Below are positions 1-9,312 of a DNA stretch of 25,000 bases, one piece after another. The stretch is from Owenia fusiformis (lineage: Eukaryota > Annelida > Polychaeta > Sabellida > Oweniidae). Location: the NCBI GenBank assembly GCA_903813345.2, contig CAIIXF020000217.1:1-25000 (forward strand), read 5' to 3'. The notes under the pieces were generated by a model that saw only the letters and a program-made list of their open reading frames with translations, was not told the origin of the DNA and did not search any database. Position 1 is the stretch's first letter. Each line of letters begins with the position of its first letter. Position numbers and translations under genes: made by a program.

Positions 1-1585
1 TAAGATATCCCCGGGAATGGTCCAATCCCTGGTAACATGTTGCCTTGGACTGAATGTCTTAAACTGGTGAATAGGGTTATTACGACCTGCCCAGTTCGTG
101 TAAAACTAAATTACCCATCGTCGACAAGTGAAATGGTTCCAATAATCGAGGTTTCACAAAGTTATGATTTGCTATCTTTTTACGTTTTGGCGAATTCAAA
201 CTAAAGAGGTTACTTCGCTAGAGCGTTTGAACTCTTCTATCATTCGGTTAACATTTCAAAACCATATATAGATAGATCGTGTAGTAAGTCAAACCTCTGG
301 GATTCCCGGGAATCTCGGCCCCTATACTTTAACATGGAAAAATGGAAAACTGTCTCAAAAAACATATTTCTGATCAATTCAACGAATATGTGTTCACATT
401 TTGTAAGACCTTGGGTAATTAACTATCTAAATACAAGATATTTTGTTTTTATCTTAATATTAAAGCCATCATATTTAACCACGAAGAAGGGGTTAAACGG
501 GGAAAAACGAGTTCATCGCTTCGCCAAAAAAGTTCTACAAAATGCGTTTTTCATAATTCAAAAATAATATTTAAGAATATAAAAATTCATCACACCTCCG
601 ATATTGTCTGAAAATGTCATAATGATCGTGAAGAAAATAAAAAAGTTGCACTCATCTACAAAGCTCTCTCTATCGGGCCTCAAAATGAATTATATATTTT
701 GTCTTCAAATCTTCAGCATTGATAGATAATTGAATGATGTATCACTGGTAGAAAAATCAAAGGGAATTATTCATAAAAAATATCTGTGTAAAAAAAGCGT
801 CAATTACTTATTGATCACCCCTCGTAAAACCTTGTTTAATGTTCTCTCATTTTACTAATTTTAATTAGCCCTGGCCAAATTGTCGGGAAGTAAAGGCTAT
901 AACACGAAACATGGTCCAAAATGCCAGCCTCATCTCGTGACTATGGGCTATCTCTGAGATAATGTCAACCCCTACATGTTGGAAAAACATTTCTGTGACC
1001 GTGAATTTACAGCCTCAACCGACCAGTGCAGGTCTGCCTGAAGGGGCGAGTTGTTTGTAGAATGAATCGGGGGATTTTCCATGAATTTCGCTTATGTTTT
1101 TCATCCAAAAAACATCAATCCATTTTAAAACATTTTGTTTACTTTAAGATTACACCATGTAATCCAAAAATATATTTCTCATTTTCAAAGATAATCCATG
1201 GATTAACACCCAGGTATTTTTGTTTTCCAAACTTCAGAGGGCTGGGAATCAATGATGCTCAACGCTTTTGAATACGATAAATGCTGTTTTAAATAGGTTT
1301 TACGTATGCCAATAATTTTTCAAATTATGTAAGCTGAATGCATTCCACAGCCCTAATTCATTATTGGAGTTAAATTAAAGCCACTTTGTGTTTGGCCAGA
1401 AAGTACTCATGGTAAAATATATTACTGTCTAAAATCACTTGCCATACTGCGCATGGTCTTTTTGATGTCAAGTTTTATGGAAAATGACAGCTATGTAATA
1501 TACCCAGCATGCCCTTTGACTAATTATTTATTGTCACTAGTCAACTCTTGCATATGTAAAATGTTCAAGTTAAACAACTTTTTGG
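1..1585. other. no gene seen; AT-rich
   Basis: I find no credible coding region, splice-bounded exon or known repeat here. The short open frames at 334-567 and 1026-1271 (plus strand) have no recognisable motif and the base composition of the surrounding DNA. The one exact structure is a perfect 14-bp palindrome at 301-314 (GATTCCCGGGAATC). A related CCCGGGAAT string occurs near the left edge at about 10-18. Both may belong to one old repeat whose other parts I cannot delimit. Confidence 0.6.
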
Positions 1586-1685
1586 GTTGTCGAGTTGGCC
1601 GAGAGGGCTTCAGCGCCAGCACGCTCAAACTAGGTGAGTAGGTGCCGCAACCACGAGATTGCGTGTTCGAGACGCGTGTGCTCCT
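1586..1685 (+). pseudogene. class II tRNA-like relic (Leu/Ser type), possible SINE head
   Basis: The segment has an A-box-like TTGGCCGAGAGGG at 1595-1607 and a B-box-like GTGTTCGAGACGC at about 1662-1674. The wide spacing between them is that of a long-variable-arm tRNA (Leu or Ser). The T arm can form a 5-bp stem, TGCGT with ACGCG, around a GTTCGAG loop. The GGCCGAG...GCGCCAG core is typical of tRNA-Leu. The acceptor ends do not pair and the anticodon arm is poor, so this is not a working tRNA gene. It may be the 5' head of a tRNA-derived SINE whose body runs toward about 1.9-2.0 kb, but there is no second copy in the window to define one. Confidence 0.6.
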
Positions 1686-1845
1686 TGCGTTTATTCATTA
1701 ATGGTATTGACAAGAATTGACTTGTCGTCTCTTACTCTGAGAATATTTTGTGACCTACTTTTAATAGTCAAAGTTTTCAGATCTCAACAGGTATTTTGTT
1801 ACCTTCTAAATGTCAATGAAGATCGAGCAAAGGTCAAATCCAAAA

Positions 1846-1882
1846 TTTCAGGTCATGTGAACTCGATACACATGACCTGAAA
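1846..1882. repeat. perfect inverted repeat, 14-bp stem, 9-nt loop
   Basis: TTTCAGGTCATGTG (1846-1859) is followed, after a 9-nt loop, by its exact reverse complement at 1869-1882. Immediately downstream AAATGGCCGACC occurs twice in tandem. The stem is longer than expected by chance at one locus. It lies about 160 bp 3' of the tRNA-like relic, so it could be part of a SINE body or the collapsed ends of a small element. The function is unknown. Confidence 0.75.
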
Positions 1883-1899
1883 ATGGCCGACCAAAATGG

Positions 1900-2556
1900 C
1901 CGACCTATCAAGAAACCAAAATAGAAGACATGTAGTTGAGCCAGCATACCAAAAGCCTAATCAGACCTTGGCACCCGTTTGCTCTTGCATCTTGTTTTAA
2001 GTCGAATGGTAAAATGATTTTCCTGGATTTATAATGACAAGATTTATCAAAAAATCGCCACCAGGCAATTTTCCCAGAATGCCCTTAACTTTACCATATA
2101 TTATCCCCAGCCCGCTCTTGCATCTGTGAGACTTCAAGTTGATCATGAAAGCAGTTATCATAGAACATTTTATGACAGTTGGTGCCCAACCAAGCACAAG
2201 ACGACGCCAGTATGGCACTTTTTCAGAGTGCTATAAAAAAGCTCCCCAGAATGGCAAATGTTACTTTGACCTTATTTACATCTTATTTGAGTTGTTGTTC
2301 TCTATTTTAATCAACTTTCCACGACAATTTTTAATATGCTATCTTAATATTTACTGTACCTCTTCAACATTGGAAATGCCGAGGGATCATAAGCCACAAT
2401 CCACCGTCTTTAATATTATAAAACATTTAAATTTGGCAGGTCATCTCAAGATATCTTATTTATCCAGGCGAATGTTGTTATTCTAGCCTTTGCTATTGTT
2501 TCGGCTTGACGAATATTTTGCAGATGAAAGAGACTGATTAAACAATAACTACTCAC
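1900..2556. other. no definable feature; possible intron or 3' flank of the micro-exon gene
   Basis: The plus-strand frame 2139-2486 and the minus-strand frame 1997-2218 overlap each other and show no domain. I searched by eye on the minus strand for a fourth 33-nt block like those at 2557-3399 and found none. If the gene continues downstream in its transcript direction, its next exon is outside this stretch or too diverged to see. Confidence 0.5.
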
Positions 2557-2589
2557 CTGTCTTTCCCAATCAGCAATTCTTCTTGCTTC
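2557..2589 (-). CDS. 33-nt micro-exon encoding an 11-residue charged repeat (third in transcript order)
   Basis: On the minus strand an acceptor ending in TTATTTTAG is followed by exactly 33 nt and then a GTGAGT donor, a textbook 5' splice site. In frame 0 the block reads EARRIADWERQ. Frame 1 is also open (KQEELLIGKD) and frame 2 hits a stop. Frame 0 is preferred because the differences from the block at 3367-3399 include silent third-position changes (GAA/GAG, GAT/GAC) and conservative swaps (Arg/Lys). A length of 33 keeps the reading frame, so the exon could be skipped or duplicated without a shift. The composition (E, R/K, A with I and W) suits an alpha-helical coiled coil of 11-residue type. 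I do not recognise the parent gene, and no transcript evidence is available here. Confidence 0.6.
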
Positions 2590-3366
2590 CTAAAATAAGT
2601 CGTTTAAAAGGCTATAAAGCATCCTATGTCGGATGACAATTATATTTAGTTCTAAAAGTATAAGAATAACATTACGTTTTGATACATCAAGGTACCCTGT
2701 CTAAAAAGTAACCTGACTAACTGTTCCAAGAACAAAGATTGACCGAACAATTTCAGCCGTTTAAAGCATTCACAATGTTATTTCAATTTAATGACGTCAT
2801 ATGGACCATGGGACAAATGGTTCACATTTTAAAGTCAATGTATCTGAAGAAGTACATTCTGTATGGTCCTGAAATTTCAGATATGAATGTTAAATAGGTG
2901 ATACTTTATATTATAGAAATTGTATGTAGAGATAATAGAATACCTCGAGAAGCATTCGTGCAAAACTTTCGAACGACCTGTGTACATATGTATTGTTTTT
3001 CTATAATAATAATCAAAACTAAATAGCATAGAAAATATAAATACCTGTTTTTCAATATCGGCATTTCTCTTTGATTCCTAAAATAAGCCATATGAAAGGC
3101 TGATTAGTGGAAAATTAAAAACATTTACATTTATTCACCTAATTAAAAGGCGCCCACACCTGCATTTGGATTATATTATAGACATAGAAACATAATCTCA
3201 CTACTGTTTGAGGATTCAAATATCAGAAATATAATGAAATAAAAAGGCATTTTCATCAGTACTTATTTAACGCACTGTGTTTACGTGAAAAAATAAGATG
3301 TTTCTATGTGAATATTGCTAACCTGTTTTACATGTTGTTTCAGAAGATAAAGTGTGAGCTACTCAC
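2590..3366 (-). other. introns between the 33-nt blocks, with duplicated flanks
   Basis: The gaps between the three blocks are 455 bp (2590-3044) and 289 bp (3078-3366), AT-rich and without other exon-like blocks. The sequence next to the acceptors of the second and third blocks is alike for about 30 bp beyond the splice site, while the first block has a different flank. This suggests that two of the three exons come from a more recent duplication. Confidence 0.45.
3045..3077 (-). CDS. 33-nt micro-exon encoding an 11-residue charged repeat (second in transcript order)
   Basis: On the minus strand an acceptor TTATTTTAG is followed by 33 nt and a GTAT donor, which is weaker than the donors of the two neighbouring blocks. 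Frame 0 reads ESKRNADIEKQ, keeping the E-x-K/R-R-x-A-D-x-E-K/R-x pattern of its neighbours. The intron sequence just upstream is also shared with the block at 2557-2589: both have a CCTAAAATAAG string, in plus-strand terms, followed by an AAAGGCT stretch. The exon and its flank were therefore probably copied together. It is separated from the third block by 455 bp and from the first by 289 bp. The gene identity is unknown. Confidence 0.55.
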
Positions 3367-3399
3367 CAGCTTTTCCAAGTCAGCAATTCTTTTTGCCTC
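3367..3399 (-). CDS. 33-nt micro-exon encoding an 11-residue charged repeat (first in transcript order)
   Basis: On the minus strand the acceptor TTTTTCCAG, the best polypyrimidine tract of the three, is followed by 33 nt and a GTGAGT donor. Frame 0 reads EAKRIADLEKL, the cleanest copy of the repeat. The 4.6-kb foldback element starts only about 107 bp upstream in transcript direction. If these are exons of a live gene, the element sits in the preceding intron, and the next exon should lie beyond 8152. I could not find one between 8153 and about 9600. The role is inferred from composition alone: a segment of a long charged helix or coiled coil. Confidence 0.6.
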
Positions 3400-3523
3400 C
3401 TGGAAAAATACATATCCGATAAGTGTCAAACAAAAAATGAACATTTACTGCATTTACCGTATTCAGTCGCAAGTATTTCATTTATTACACTAGAAGAACT
3501 AGCAATTGATGCTGTCCCCAGCT

Positions 3524-3544
3524 CCGATTTCGGTGATCGGCTAG
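3524..3544 (+). other. subterminal hairpin followed by CTAG (left end)
   Basis: CCGAT (3524-3528) pairs with ATCGG (3536-3540) around a 7-nt loop and is followed directly by CTAG and then T. A hairpin just before CTRR, with insertion before T, is the known form of a Helitron 3' end. Here the inverted repeat continues past it on both sides, so it is not a simple Helitron terminus. An exact mirror copy sits at 8114-8134. Confidence 0.5.
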
Positions 3545-4026
3545 TAAAAAAGGTTTGAGGGTATCACTTTGTTCCAGACACTATCTAGAGTAAATTATCC
3601 TAACTTGTATAAAAATGTGTGGTAAGTGAATTCGCTATGGGCAGTTAGAGAGGCGCCATCTATTCATTTTCAAACAGGGGGTAGGGGTATAAAATAATTT
3701 TTTATCACATTTTAATAGTAAAATGACATTGAAATACTAATAAAGTCTTATCAAAAACATTATTTACAATCAGTATGAATTTTCTTGTGTGGATTAGGGT
3801 GAAAATAAGGGCATATTTTGAAATTCACTACAGGGGCACCACCTATTTTCGTACTTCTACCACATGTAATAACTTATTTTAGATTCGTTAAGATACGAAA
3901 TGTACTGAAAATTTCATTCTAAAGGACCTATGTATGTTCATACCACATACTTAAAATTGAATCAATAGCTTTTGTTCCTGGGGAGAAAAAAATTCTTAAA
4001 ATTTAAAATTGTGGCATCATGCAGGA

Positions 4027-5330
4027 TAGGGGTGATCATATCTCACATGATTAACATCCAAAATATGGAGCATATGTATCTCAAATGTACTCAAAATGGT
4101 GTATGTACTCTTGCTTTACCATAATATTACTAATGAGAAGTAGAAAAATGATTGTACAATTTAAAAAAATATTAATTCTCATTTTGGCTTCTGACGTTCC
4201 AGGGGTGACCATATCTCACCTTAATAACTTCCAAAATATGGAGCATATGTATCTCAATATGTGCTCAAAATGGAGTATGTACTCTTGCTTTGTCATAATA
4301 TTACTAATAAGAAGTAGAAAAATGATTGTACATTTTAAAAAATATTAATTCTCATTTTGGCTTCTGACGTTCCAGGGGTGACCATATCTCACCTTAATAA
4401 CTTCCAAAATATGGAGCATTTTTATTTCAAATGTGCTCAAAATGGTGTATGTACTCTTGATTTGTCATAATATTACTAATAAGAAGTAGAAAAATGATTG
4501 TACAATTTAAAAATATTGATTCTCATTTTGGCTTCTGACGTTCCAGGGGTGACCATATCTCACCTTAATAACTTCCAAAATATGGAGCATTTGTATCTCA
4601 AATATGCTCAAAATGGTGTATATAGTCTTGCCTTGTCATAATATTACTAATAAGATATAGAGAAATGATTGTACAGTTTAAAAATATTAATTTTCATTTT
4701 AGCTTCCGACGTTCCAGGGATGACCACTGACCATATCTCACCTTAATAACTTCCAAAATATGCAACATATGTATCTCAAATGTACTCAAAATGGTGTATA
4801 TAGTCTTGTCTTGTCATAATATTACTAATAAGATGTAGGAAAATGATTGCACATTTTTAAAAATATTAATTCTCATTTTGGCTTCTGACGTCCCAGGGGT
4901 GACCATATCTCACCTTAATAACTTCCAAAATATGGAGCATATGTATCTCAAATGTACTCAAAATAGTGTATGTACTCTTGCTTTGTCATAATATTATACT
5001 AATAAGAAGATTATACATCTAAAAAAGTTTAATTTTAACTTCTGACGTCCCTCAATAACTTCTAAAATTATGTAAAATATACAACTCAAATATACCAAAA
5101 ATGGGGCATATGGTATTGCTTTGTCATAATATTATTCATGAGATGTAGAAAAAATTATTACACCTTTTTTTAATTGAAATTTTCATTTTAGCTTCCGAAT
5201 CTGACATCCCAGGGGCAACTATATCTCACCTTGATATAACTCTTACGATATGCAACATATGCATCTCAAATGCGTGCCCTAAATGGTATAAATATAGTCT
5301 TGTTTTGTCATATTTATTGCGATTCATGGA
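4027..5330 (+). repeat. tandem array, about 172-bp units, roughly 8 copies
   Basis: Each unit begins near AGGGGTGACCATATCTCACC and ends with TTGGCTTCTGACGTTCC. Unit starts are at about 4027, 4201, 4374, 4545, 4716, 4895, 5048 (5' truncated) and 5211, so the spacing is 171-179 bp for the first five intervals and shorter afterwards. Identity is highest in the middle units and falls toward the inner end, the usual pattern when unequal exchange homogenises the centre of an array. Confidence 0.85.
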
Positions 5331-5507
5331 ATCAGAAGTTCAGAATTTATGGATTGGACTTTCTCCCCGGCAGGCTTCAGCTACACATAGTCCAGAGACA
5401 TTAAGATCTACTTTCAAATATTTGCATCTTCTCCCCAAACACTCCTTATATTACAGGAACAATGGATGATAAGTCTTTTGCATGCCTTGGATGCAACATC
5501 TTTTGAA

Positions 5508-6495
5508 GCCTATCAGTAGTGTGAGTAGCCTAGCCTCATTTACCAAAATTGGCCCCTTAACCCCAAATCTGACCCGAAATTTTGAAAATGTCCTGAAAAA
5601 TTAGGCCTAAAAGGCGCATTTATGCCCAAACATACACCAAACTGTCCCACTGCTAAATTACAAGGGCGATAAGTCGCTTCTAATCCTGATTGACATTCTC
5701 TAGTTTGTATGGTTTTATTTCTATGGCCCAATCTCAACAATTGTATTCACTGTATGGCCTACCGTGCCAAGAATAATGCAATTGTTCCAAAAGCTAAGCT
5801 CTTCTTTGGGACCCTAGAAGTGTGGGACATCACAATCATAGATTAATATTTCATTACAATCAATGTATGTTGTATGACAAACATGCAAACTAGAGAATGT
5901 TAATGTGGCTAGAAAGATTTATCATTACAAAGAGCTCCTTTTCCCGTACTTTACATACTCAAAATCCCTTAATTCAGTGTATAATCCAAGGTGCATATAT
6001 TGCAGGCCACAGGATAACATATTAACACCTTACATTAGCAGTTGCCATTACTTCATGAATGGAGTAAAGTACTCCCACTATTGACAGGCTAAAAGGATTC
6101 CTGTATGGATTACAAAAGATGTTACCCTTTGCATTCGTTTGACTTCACTTCTTAAAAGAGAGCTTCGTCTTCACTCTTTCAAACTAAAATAAACCTGTGA
6201 ACTCACCGTGCCAATCAGTGTTCGTCGGCCAAATTTGACCGACGTTCTTTATATGGTCATTCCTTCTGACGTCATCGTTGAGTCTTGAATTGACCAATGA
6301 CATGCGCATATTTAATTAGAACACATTTTTCGTATGTTTCTTCAAGCTCGCTGATTGGTGGAAGGTCAGCGCGCAGGTCAAAAATAATGTACCCAAAATG
6401 TCACCGGTACCCGTCGTGGGGGCGGGGTTACTAAACTGTAATATGGTCTCTACTAGGCAGAGTGTAGTTTAACTAGACTCTGCACGCAGGGTAAA
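5508..6495. other. central spacer of the foldback element
   Basis: This is the stretch of about 1 kb between the arms. It is not inverted-repeated and holds no recognisable domain. The minus-strand frame at 5540-5740 (66 codons) is short and unremarkable. It contains an imperfect hairpin at 6223-6244 (CGTCGG...CCGACG around a CAAATTTG core). It could be an older insert captured between two arms, or the remains of an internal gene. I see no way to tell. Confidence 0.5.
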
Positions 6496-8152
6496 AAGAT
6501 GTTGGGTCCAAGGTATGCAAGGGAATAATCTCATCCATTGTACTTGTAAAGGGTGTTTGGGGAGCAGATGCAAATATTTGAAAGCAGATATTATTTGCCC
6601 TAAATTGTATGTAGCTGTAGAGGAGACAGTCAAAATCCATTGATTCTGAACTGTTGATTTTATGATTCTCAATAAATATGACAAAACAAGACTATATTTA
6701 TACCATTTTGAACACACATTTGAGATGCATTTGTTGCATATCGTGAGAGTTATCAAGGTGAGATAGCCCCTGGGACACCAGAGGCTAAAATTAAAATTTA
6801 TAAAAAATGCAATCATTTTTCTACATTTCATTAGTAATATGAAAAAGACAGGACTTTTCTGAGAATATTTGAGGATTATATGTTACATATCTTAGAAGTT
6901 ATTATTATTATTATTATATGGTGCGATATGATTACCCAGGAATGTAAGAAGCTAAAATCAAAATTTTTGAAATGTATTATCATTTTCTACTTCTTATTAG
7001 TAATATTAGGAAAAAGCAAGAGTACATACACCTTTTTGAGTACATATGAAATACATATGCTCCATATTTTGGTCATCCCTGGGACGTCAGAAGCCAAAAT
7101 GAGAATCAATATGATTACCCAGGAACGTAAGAAGCTAAAATCAAAATTTTTGAAATGTACAATCATTTTTCTACTTCTTATTAGTAATATTATGACAAAT
7201 CAAGAGTACATACACCATTTTGAGTACATTTGAGATACATATGCTCCATATTTTGGAAGTTATTAAGGTGAGATATGGTCACCCCTGGGACGTCAGAAGC
7301 CGAAATGAGAATCAATATTTTTTGAAATGTACAATAATTTTTCTACTTCTTATTAGTAATATTATGACAAAGCAAGAGTACATACACCATTTTGAGTACA
7401 TTTGAGATACATATGCTCCATATTTTGGACGTTATTAAGGTGAGATATGGTCACCCCTGGGACGTCAGAAGTCAAAATGAGAATTACTATTTTTTTAAAT
7501 GTACAATCATTTTTCTACTTCTTATTAGTAATATTATGACAAAGCAAGAGTATATACACCATTTTGAGTACATTTGAGATACATATGCTCCATATTTTGG
7601 AAGTTAATCATGTGAGATATGGTCACCCCTATCCTGCATGATGCCACAATTTTAAATTTCAAGAATTTTTTTCTCCGCCAGTACAAAAGCTATTGATCCA
7701 ATTTTAAGTATGTGGTATGAACATATATAGTTCCTTTAGAATGAATTTTTTCAGTACATTTTGTACCTTAACGAATCTAAAATAAGTTATTACATGTGGT
7801 AGAAGTATGAAAATAGGTGGCGCCCCTGTAGTGAATTTCATAATATGCCCTTATTTTCACCCTAATTCACATAAGAAAATTCATACTGATTGTAAATAAT
7901 GTTTTTGATAAGATTTTATTAGTATTTCAATGTCAATTTACTATTAAAATGTGTTAAAAATTATTTTATACCACTACCCCCTGTTTGAAAATGAATAGAT
8001 GGCGCCTTTTTAACTGCCCATAGCGAATTTACTTACCACACATTTTTACTCAAGTTAGGATAATTTACTCTATAGAGTGTCTGGAACAAAATGATACCCT
8101 CAAACGTTTTTTACTAGCCGATCACCGAAATCGGAGCTGGGGACAGCATCAA
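6496..8152 (-). repeat. right arm of the foldback element
   Basis: This is the reverse complement of the left arm. It carries the inner segment (about 6496-6760), the tandem array (about 6764-7630) with fewer units than the left arm, and the 520-bp terminal segment (7631-8152). It also contains a short TTA run (6899-6916) that the left arm lacks. The hairpin plus CTAG motif is at 8114-8134. Confidence 0.75.
6764..7630 (-). repeat. tandem array of the same 172-bp family, inverted, about 5-6 units
   Basis: Unit boundaries (reverse complement of the AGGGGTGACC start) lie near 6764, 6929, 7073-7112, 7277, 7449 and 7621. The units at 7240-7600 are nearly identical to one another, which is why three overlapping short frames of about 61 codons with the same sequence appear on the plus strand (7220-7577). 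Those frames are a by-product of the repeat and not genes. The unit near 7073-7120 is rearranged. Confidence 0.8.
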
Positions 8153-9057
8153 ATGAAGGATAAAAGAAAACATTATCGGAACTCCAGCCAGTCTTGAAAC
8201 TACTTATATCCTGTGGGTCCAGACGTGATTTGGTAGTCTTGAGGTACATTTGATCAGAAATGCTCAAGAATGAATAAACATTAAGCATATATATTAACAG
8301 CAAATAGATAACAGTAAATAACAAATACGTCTCTTTAAGCTCAGACGTAAACTAAATGTCTCCATGAACTCAAAATATCTCCATAATCACTCTGGTCCTC
8401 TCTAATTATGGTAATGTGACCCCCCCCCCTTCTTATTATTGTCGGTGACTCTATATTTCTCCCATTATGCTCTGGTTAATCTCCTCATCTTCTCCAGTTC
8501 GCTGGGTTCTATCTATCTTCTTGTTTCTCCAGACTCTCTAACTTCTAGCTATTTTTAAATCTACGTACAAGCTTACTTCTCCCGAGGAGTTTTTAAACTC
8601 CCCTCTGCTTCAAGAGAAGTTCTGTTACTCCGAGAAGGGCTCTTCAATATCTCTCAGAACCTGCAGATCTGTTTCTTGAGACTCTCATTCCAGTGTGACA
8701 GTTCCACATGTCCACGCTAAATTATGTCTGATGGACTTATTTTCCTAGGAATGCAGGTCCATCGGACGTACATTTCAGATTTTTTAATTATACCCGATAC
8801 ATAATATTTATCAAATCTTCGACCATCCTGAATTGTGTAGTTTTATGTTTATGTTAATGTTTCTTTATTTCCAACTTTAAGATGAGTACATGAATTATTT
8901 TAGATTTTAAAAATTGTATTTGAGACAAACATATTCTCAAAAAATAGTCTACACTTTCAAGCGACACGGAAAAAAATTATCAAAGGAAATGTGAAAAGAC
9001 AAACTTTTTCTTTAAACATCCGTTATTTCTTAGTACAATACTCCTAACATTCACCCT
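8153..9057. other. no gene; pyrimidine-rich stretch and poly-C tract
   Basis: A run of ten C lies at 8420-8429. From about 8380 to 8700 the plus strand is rich in CTC, TTCTCC and CTCCAG strings. Read on the minus strand this is purine-rich, with stops in all frames. It may be a decayed minisatellite or old coiled-coil coding sequence, but I could not find a regular period or splice-bounded exons. From 8750 to 9057 I see nothing. Confidence 0.45.
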
Positions 9058-9312
9058 TATCAGAGTACAGCTAACGTAGTTGTACCAGATATTGCAGCTT
9101 GGCTTGACATTTATCATTATCAGAGTGCATCTATTGTGGTGATCGTTATTACCAGAGTGTAACTAGCGTGGTGATAGTTATTACCGAAGTGCAACGAACC
9201 GTGACATCGATCAATATCAGAGTGCAGCTATATTGATGTTCGCCATTACCAGAATAAAGCTAACCGTGACAGGCATCAATATCCGAGTGAAGCTACCGTA
9301 GTGATCGTCATT
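9058..9312 (+). repeat. degenerate 32-bp minisatellite, about 7-8 units
   Basis: Units of 32-33 bp follow the pattern TATCAGAGTGCAGCTAxxGTGGTGATCGTCAT. They run consecutively from about 9118 to 9311, preceded by one longer, disturbed unit starting at 9058. Substitutions are spread over all units while the spacing is strictly 32 or 33, so this is an old array that kept its length register. Confidence 0.75.

Larger units (their letters stand above)
3506..5507 (+). repeat. left arm of the foldback element
   Basis: The order from the outside in is: a unique terminal segment of about 500 bp (3506-4026), the tandem array (about 4027-5330), and a 180-bp inner segment ending near CCTTGGATGCAACATC at about 5490-5507. 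All three parts are matched in reverse complement by the right arm, so the array is flanked by single-copy arm sequence on both sides. Confidence 0.75.
3506..8152. mobile_element. foldback-type element with long inverted arms made of satellite units
   Basis: The sequence starting TTGATGCTGTCCCCAGCTCC at 3506 is repeated in reverse complement ending at 8152. The two halves stay alignable inward for about 2.0 kb on the left and 1.7 kb on the right, leaving a spacer of about 1 kb. By eye the outer 190 bp of the arms are roughly 95% alike. If the terminus is set at TGATGCTG (3507 and 8151) the flanks give a 3-bp AAT duplication, which is weak evidence because the end is ambiguous by one base. No transposase frame is visible, so it would be non-autonomous. 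The architecture resembles foldback elements (long inverted repeats built of tandem sub-repeats), although bivalve Helitron-like elements with tandem cores of about 160 bp are another comparison. Confidence 0.75.

Noticed and set aside
334-567. 77-codon plus-strand frame
   Set aside because: Lysine-, phenylalanine- and isoleucine-rich composition expected from AT-rich DNA; no motif or context.
6190-6250. Possible fourth micro-exon (ACTCACCGTGCCAATCAGTG) and CRISPR-like palindrome at 6223-6244
   Set aside because: A GTGAGT-like donor exists on the minus strand, but there is no AG 33 nt upstream and the sequence does not encode the repeat. The palindrome is single and has no spacer-repeat pattern.
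7220-7577. Successive frames of 61 codons encoding nearly the same peptide
   Set aside because: They arise from the 172-bp tandem units read across each boundary. The other arm gives no matching conserved frame and there is no codon-level conservation.
8380-8700. Purine-rich minus strand that might be old coiled-coil coding sequence
   Set aside because: Stops occur in every frame and no block has correct splice ends at 33-nt spacing. I could not demonstrate periodicity.
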